From an uncultured Verrucomicrobia subdivision 3 bacterium (lineage in GTDB: Bacteria; Verrucomicrobiota; Verrucomicrobiae; Limisphaerales; UBA11358), in the NCBI GenBank assembly GCA_903847285.1, contig CAINDH010000070.1:1-64000 (forward strand): a DNA stretch of 64,000 bases. The letters run 5' to 3'. Below are positions 63,359-64,000 of the stretch, in pieces. How positions within the stretch are numbered: the stretch's first letter is position 1; the number at the start of each line of letters is the position of its first letter. The position numbers were made by a program, and so were the translations under genes. The notes below the pieces were generated by a model. That model worked only from the letters and a program-made list of their open reading frames with translations, had not been told where the DNA came from and ran no database searches.

Positions 63359-64000
63359 ATGAAATCTTACTCATCTCAGATTCTTTTGGGTGCCGCCACC
63401 GCCGCGATATTACTACCGGCAACTCTTTTTGCACAGCTTGTGGATGGCCAGCCAAAAAATGAAACCCAGATTTCTGCGCGGCGCGAAAATTTTCCGACGA
63501 ACACCAATTTGCCCTCGCTGTTTCTCATCGGCGATTCCACTGTGCGAAACAGTCGCGGCGATGGCAGCGGCGGCCAATGGGGTTGGGGCGATCTCCTCGC
63601 GCCATTTTTTAACACGAGCAAAATCAACGTCGTTAATCGAGCGCTCGGCGGCACAACAGCGCGCACTTATTATCGCGACTTTTGGCCAAAGACGCTGGCG
63701 CTGATGAAACGTGGCGATGTGGTCATTATGCAATTCGGCACGAACGGCGGGCCTATCAACGACGCCTCGCGGGCGCGCGGCGAGATTCACGGAATCGGCC
63801 CCGAGTCGCAGGACATCACAAATCAAGTCACAAAAAAGTTTGAGACGGTGCATTCCTTCGGCTGGTATGAAATGCAGATGGTCAGTGAGGCGCGCGAAAA
63901 AGGAGTTAGGCCTATCATCTGTTCGCTCATTCCGCGCAATTCGTGGCGCGATGACAAAGTTCCTCGCCCCGGCGCAGATAGTTCGGCAGGGTGGGCCGCG
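63359..64000 (+). CDS. Rhamnogalacturonan acetylesterase-like SGNH hydrolase, 3' truncated
   Basis: The ATG at 63359 lies 15 bases after the previous stop and the frame is open to the window end (214 codons). A signal peptide (ILLGAATAAILLPATLFA-like, ending before QLVDGQ) precedes the esterase domain: block I LFLIGDSTVRN with Ser60, GGQWGWGDLLAPFF, block II NRALGGTTARTYY with Gly, and block III VVIMQFGTNGGP with Asn. The order and TVRN/WGWGD sequences fit the RGAE (CE12) type, which deacetylates rhamnogalacturonan. The Asp-His block V lies beyond the window. Confidence 0.9.
   Translation, partial: MKSYSSQILLGAATAAILLPATLFAQLVDGQPKNETQISARRENFPTNTNLPSLFLIGDSTVRNSRGDGSGGQWGWGDLLAPFFNTSKINVVNRALGGTTARTYYRDFWPKTLALMKRGDVVIMQFGTNGGPINDASRARGEIHGIGPESQDITNQVTKKFETVHSFGWYEMQMVSEAREKGVRPIICSLIPRNSWRDDKVPRPGADSSAGWAA

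Overview
The window looks like chromosome from a Verrucomicrobiota bacterium, probably a soil or freshwater relative of Pedosphaera (Limisphaerales). The evidence is its moderately high GC, a DUF1501/DUF1800 secreted pair with thrombospondin type 3 repeats, a tryptophan-rich DUF6600-like secreted protein, a PPi-dependent phosphofructokinase, a c-di-AMP module (folP-cdaA-cdaR-glmM), and many polysaccharide-degrading enzymes without SusC/SusD partners. The lineage is inferred from gene content only. There is no rRNA, CRISPR array, complete prophage or insertion sequence.

Layout. 1-6.2 kb: 3' part of a secreted Asn-rich protein with its terminator, then ruvC, a small membrane protein, ruvA, a DUF374 acyltransferase and priA. 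6.2-13.9 kb (minus): a Cys-cluster protein, a pseudopilin-tail-like protein, DUF1501 and a 1701-residue DUF1800/TSP3 protein. 14.1-15.1 kb (minus): a secreted FN3 protein with a toxin-like C-terminal domain, 1 base from a zinc-ribbon protein. 15.2-24 kb: an orphan sugar-binding protein, PPi-PFK, HNH nuclease, MFS transporter, bioD, fabD, corA, MEKHLA and DUF4337 proteins. 24-38 kb: GH106, RNase R, two different transketolases and a large CarboxypepD_reg protein. 38-48 kb: Ppx/GppA, an epimerase, an M48 lipoprotein, then a minus-strand run of Sel1 protein, UDP-glucuronate decarboxylase, folP, cdaA, cdaR, glmM, amtB and P-II. 48-55.7 kb: an MGH1-like/GH63 glucosidase, tRNA-Met, an integrase remnant, tRNA-Lys, LptF/G permease, a GAF histidine kinase and uracil-DNA glycosylase. 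55.8-64 kb: a plus-strand cluster of GH2, GH115, GH53, an acetylesterase and a truncated rhamnogalacturonan acetylesterase, which together suggest breakdown of pectin side chains (galactan, glucuronate-substituted and acetylated chains). The GH106 rhamnosidase at 24-27 kb would complement it.

Beyond the genes, the window carries several families of short repeats: hairpins that share a GTYGCGCTGCGAC-like core with changing self-complementary arms; arrays with a strict 7-base period at five places, three reaching into coding sequence; a GTGG-rich 25-27 base element just before three start codons; and a face-to-face hairpin pair at 31.6 kb. The most interesting gene-level observations are the possible secreted toxin/immunity pair at 14.1-15.1 kb and the Sel1 gene split exactly at a -1 slippery heptamer at 47.9 kb.
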